Source of the DNA: DATJPD01 sp036394195
GTDB taxonomy: Bacteria > Pseudomonadota > Alphaproteobacteria > CACIAM-22H2
Direction: 5' to 3'
Assembly: GCA_036394195.1 (NCBI GenBank)
Contig: DASWFO010000225.1
Location: 1 to 21,841, forward strand
DNA: 21,841 nucleotides
The translations under genes and the position numbers were made by a program. The notes below the pieces were generated by a model. That model did not search any database and had not been told where the DNA came from. It was given only the letters and a program-made list of their open reading frames with translations. Numbering within the stretch: the first letter of the stretch is position 1; each line of letters begins with the position of its first letter. Positions 20,499 through 21,841 of the stretch are shown piece by piece.

Positions 20499-21473
20499 AT
20501 GCGCCTGCGCGTGGCTCTTTTGGGGATTCTCGCCGCTGCCATCTGTCCCCCATCTTCCGCCCATGCGCAGTCCTACCCGACCGCCAAGCCGATCCGCATG
20601 ATCATTCCAGCCGCGGCCGCGGGGGCCTCGGACATCATCGCGCGGGTGACCGCCGATCATCTGGAGAAGACCCTCGGCCAGCGCGTCATCGTCGACAGCC
20701 GCCCGGGGGCGGGCGGCAATCTCGGCGCCGACATCACGGCGAAGTCGCCGCCGGATGGTTACACGCTGTGCCTGATCCAGATCGGCAATGTCGCGATCAA
20801 TCCGTTCATCTTCAAGGATATGCCGTTCGACGCGCTGGCCGACCTGGCGCCGGTGGCGCCGATCGTGAACCTCACCGAAGTCGTGGCGGTCAACGGCGAT
20901 CTGCCGGTGCAGAGCGTGAAAGACCTGGTGGCGCTCGCCAAGCGCGAGCCCGGGCAGCTGAACTACGGCTCGGCCGGGACCGGCACCACCTCGCATCTGG
21001 CCGGCGTTCTGTTCGAGCTGATGTCCGGCGTCAAGATGACCCACGTGCCCTATCGCGGGGCGGCGCCGGCGCTGGTCGACGTCGCGGCGGGCCAAGTCCA
21101 GCTCGCCTTCGTGGGGCTGGGCTCGGCCAATGTCCTCACCGGCACCGGCAAGCTCAAGGTGCTGGCGGTCGGCAACCTGAAGCGCCTGCCGGCGGCGCCG
21201 GAGATTCCGACGGTCGATGAATCCGGCGTGCCGGGCTACGAATTCATCGCCTGGTTCGGCATTGTCGGCCCGCGCGGCCTGCCGCCGGACATCGTGGCGC
21301 TGCTCAACCGTCATGTCGCGATGATGCTCGACGACCCGGTGGTGCAGAAGCGCTTCGAGGACGCCGGCATGGAGCCGCTCAAGGAGAGCACGGCCGAGTT
21401 CGCCCGGCGCATCCGCGCCGACTACGACAAGTTCGCCAAGGTCGTGAAGGCGGCCGACCTGAAGCCGGAGTGA
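20499..21473 (+). CDS. Bug-family tripartite tricarboxylate transporter substrate-binding protein
   Basis: A complete 324-residue Bug (TctC) receptor. The signal peptide MRLRVALLGILAAAICPP ends in AHAQ near residue 23. Hallmarks follow in order: YPTAKPIRMIIP, the ligand loop AAGASDIIAR, VIVDSRPGAGGNLGAD, LNYGSAGTGTTSHLAG, THVPYRGAAPALVDVAAGQV, LKVLAVGNLKRLPAAPEIPT and GYEFIAWFGIVGP. The ATG at 20499 is chosen because GGGGAGG lies about 8 bp upstream and it opens the signal peptide; an in-frame extension to 20358 has no support. TctA and TctB permease genes are absent. It is related to the partial gene at the left edge but differs in the ligand loop (AAAAGASD against VAGGAAD), so ligands may differ. 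Confidence 0.95.
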   Translation: MRLRVALLGILAAAICPPSSAHAQSYPTAKPIRMIIPAAAAGASDIIARVTADHLEKTLGQRVIVDSRPGAGGNLGADITAKSPPDGYTLCLIQIGNVAINPFIFKDMPFDALADLAPVAPIVNLTEVVAVNGDLPVQSVKDLVALAKREPGQLNYGSAGTGTTSHLAGVLFELMSGVKMTHVPYRGAAPALVDVAAGQVQLAFVGLGSANVLTGTGKLKVLAVGNLKRLPAAPEIPTVDESGVPGYEFIAWFGIVGPRGLPPDIVALLNRHVAMMLDDPVVQKRFEDAGMEPLKESTAEFARRIRADYDKFAKVVKAADLKPE

Positions 21474-21562
21474 TCGGGCGAGGCGCTCGCGCCTCGGGAA
21501 CCGGATCGACCGTCAGCCGGTTGTGCTGCGGGGTTCAGGCGCGCCGGTCAGTTGGCCCGACG

Positions 21563-21655
21563 AAGAATTGCATTTGGGGCGGAATTGCAGACCGGCATGC
21601 AATTCTTTCGGCGCCAAAAAACATATCGGATCAGCGACTTGTACGAACAATTGCA
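21563..21655. promoter_or_regulatory. AATTGCA motif cluster with an 11-bp inverted repeat
   Basis: AAGAATTGCAT (21563-21573) and ATGCAATTCTT (21597-21607) are perfect inverted arms 23 nt apart, with another AATTGCA between them (21583-21589) and a fourth at 21649-21655. It lies between convergent genes, so it could be a terminator stem, but the repeated A/T-rich word in GC-rich DNA also fits protein binding. Confidence 0.4.
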
Positions 21656-21686
21656 GTATTGCGCGGTTTTTGGGGGGCGGGCCGGA

Positions 21687-21841
21687 TCACTCGTCCGTGG
21701 CCAGCGCCTTATGCCGGCGGGTGAAGTTGTTCGGGTTGTCCTCGCCGGCCCCCCATTCCTGGATGTCGCCGCCCTTGGCGAACATCCAGCCGTAGCCGCC
21801 GTCGGGGTTGCACAAGATCTCCCACCAGTTGTCGTCGAGGT
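21687..21841 (-). CDS. VOC-family (glyoxalase/dioxygenase fold) protein, C-terminal part
   Basis: The last 51 codons of a gene that runs off the right edge. LDDNWWEILCNPDGGYGWMF is the typical final strand of a vicinal-oxygen-chelate domain, where the Glu of NWWEI is the metal ligand. The tail FTRRHKALATDE follows, ending in TGA at 21687-21689. VOC proteins include glyoxalases, extradiol dioxygenases and epimerases; this fragment cannot tell them apart. An extradiol-type role would suit the aromatic-catabolism flavour of the window, but that is speculation. Confidence 0.8.
   Translation of the reverse strand, partial: LDDNWWEILCNPDGGYGWMFAKGGDIQEWGAGEDNPNNFTRRHKALATDE

Overview
The window is GC-rich DNA, probably from a soil or environmental proteobacterium and most likely an alphaproteobacterium. 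This is inferred from codon usage, palindromic intergenic repeats of the GTCATTCCCGC/GCGGGAAT kind, and a gene content dominated by orphan solute-binding proteins and small-molecule catabolism. No rRNA, tRNA, CRISPR array, transposase or phage gene was seen.

Left part (1-9530): solute-binding proteins (SBPs) alternate with single catabolic enzymes. In order: a Bug-type SBP (partial, minus strand); two tandem LigI-like amidohydrolases; a Tat-exported NitT/TauT-type SBP; an HpcH/HpaI class II aldolase; a LivK-type SBP; a core-MetE methyltransferase homologue; a second NitT/TauT-type SBP; and a second core-MetE homologue. No permease or ATPase gene accompanies any of these SBPs. Several gaps hold composite inverted repeats, including a 214-bp MITE-like unit at 6892-7105.

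Middle part (9530-12672): a minus-strand run of a NitT/TauT-type SBP, a SAM-dependent methyltransferase and a small lipoprotein. It is followed by a toxin-antitoxin module whose PIN-domain toxin is frameshifted, apparently by an 8-nt deletion.

Right-middle (12669-17387): the most interesting block. A multi-pass transporter and a Rieske protein that has lost the catalytic iron site of ring-hydroxylating oxygenases form a minus-strand operon. Divergent from it are a TenA/PqqC-fold protein carrying most of a diiron-oxygenase ligand set, a GlcG/HbpS-like protein and an FCD-type GntR regulator. The 257-bp divergent promoter region holds two nearly identical GTATAC-centred sites in the same orientation, each overlapping core promoter elements. 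I read this as one regulated uptake-and-oxidation unit of unknown substrate.

Right end (17388-21841): a hybrid histidine kinase (GAF, HisKA, HATPase, receiver), a HutC-type GntR regulator that lacks the end of its UTRA domain, a second complete Bug-type SBP, and the C-terminal end of a VOC-family protein on the minus strand.
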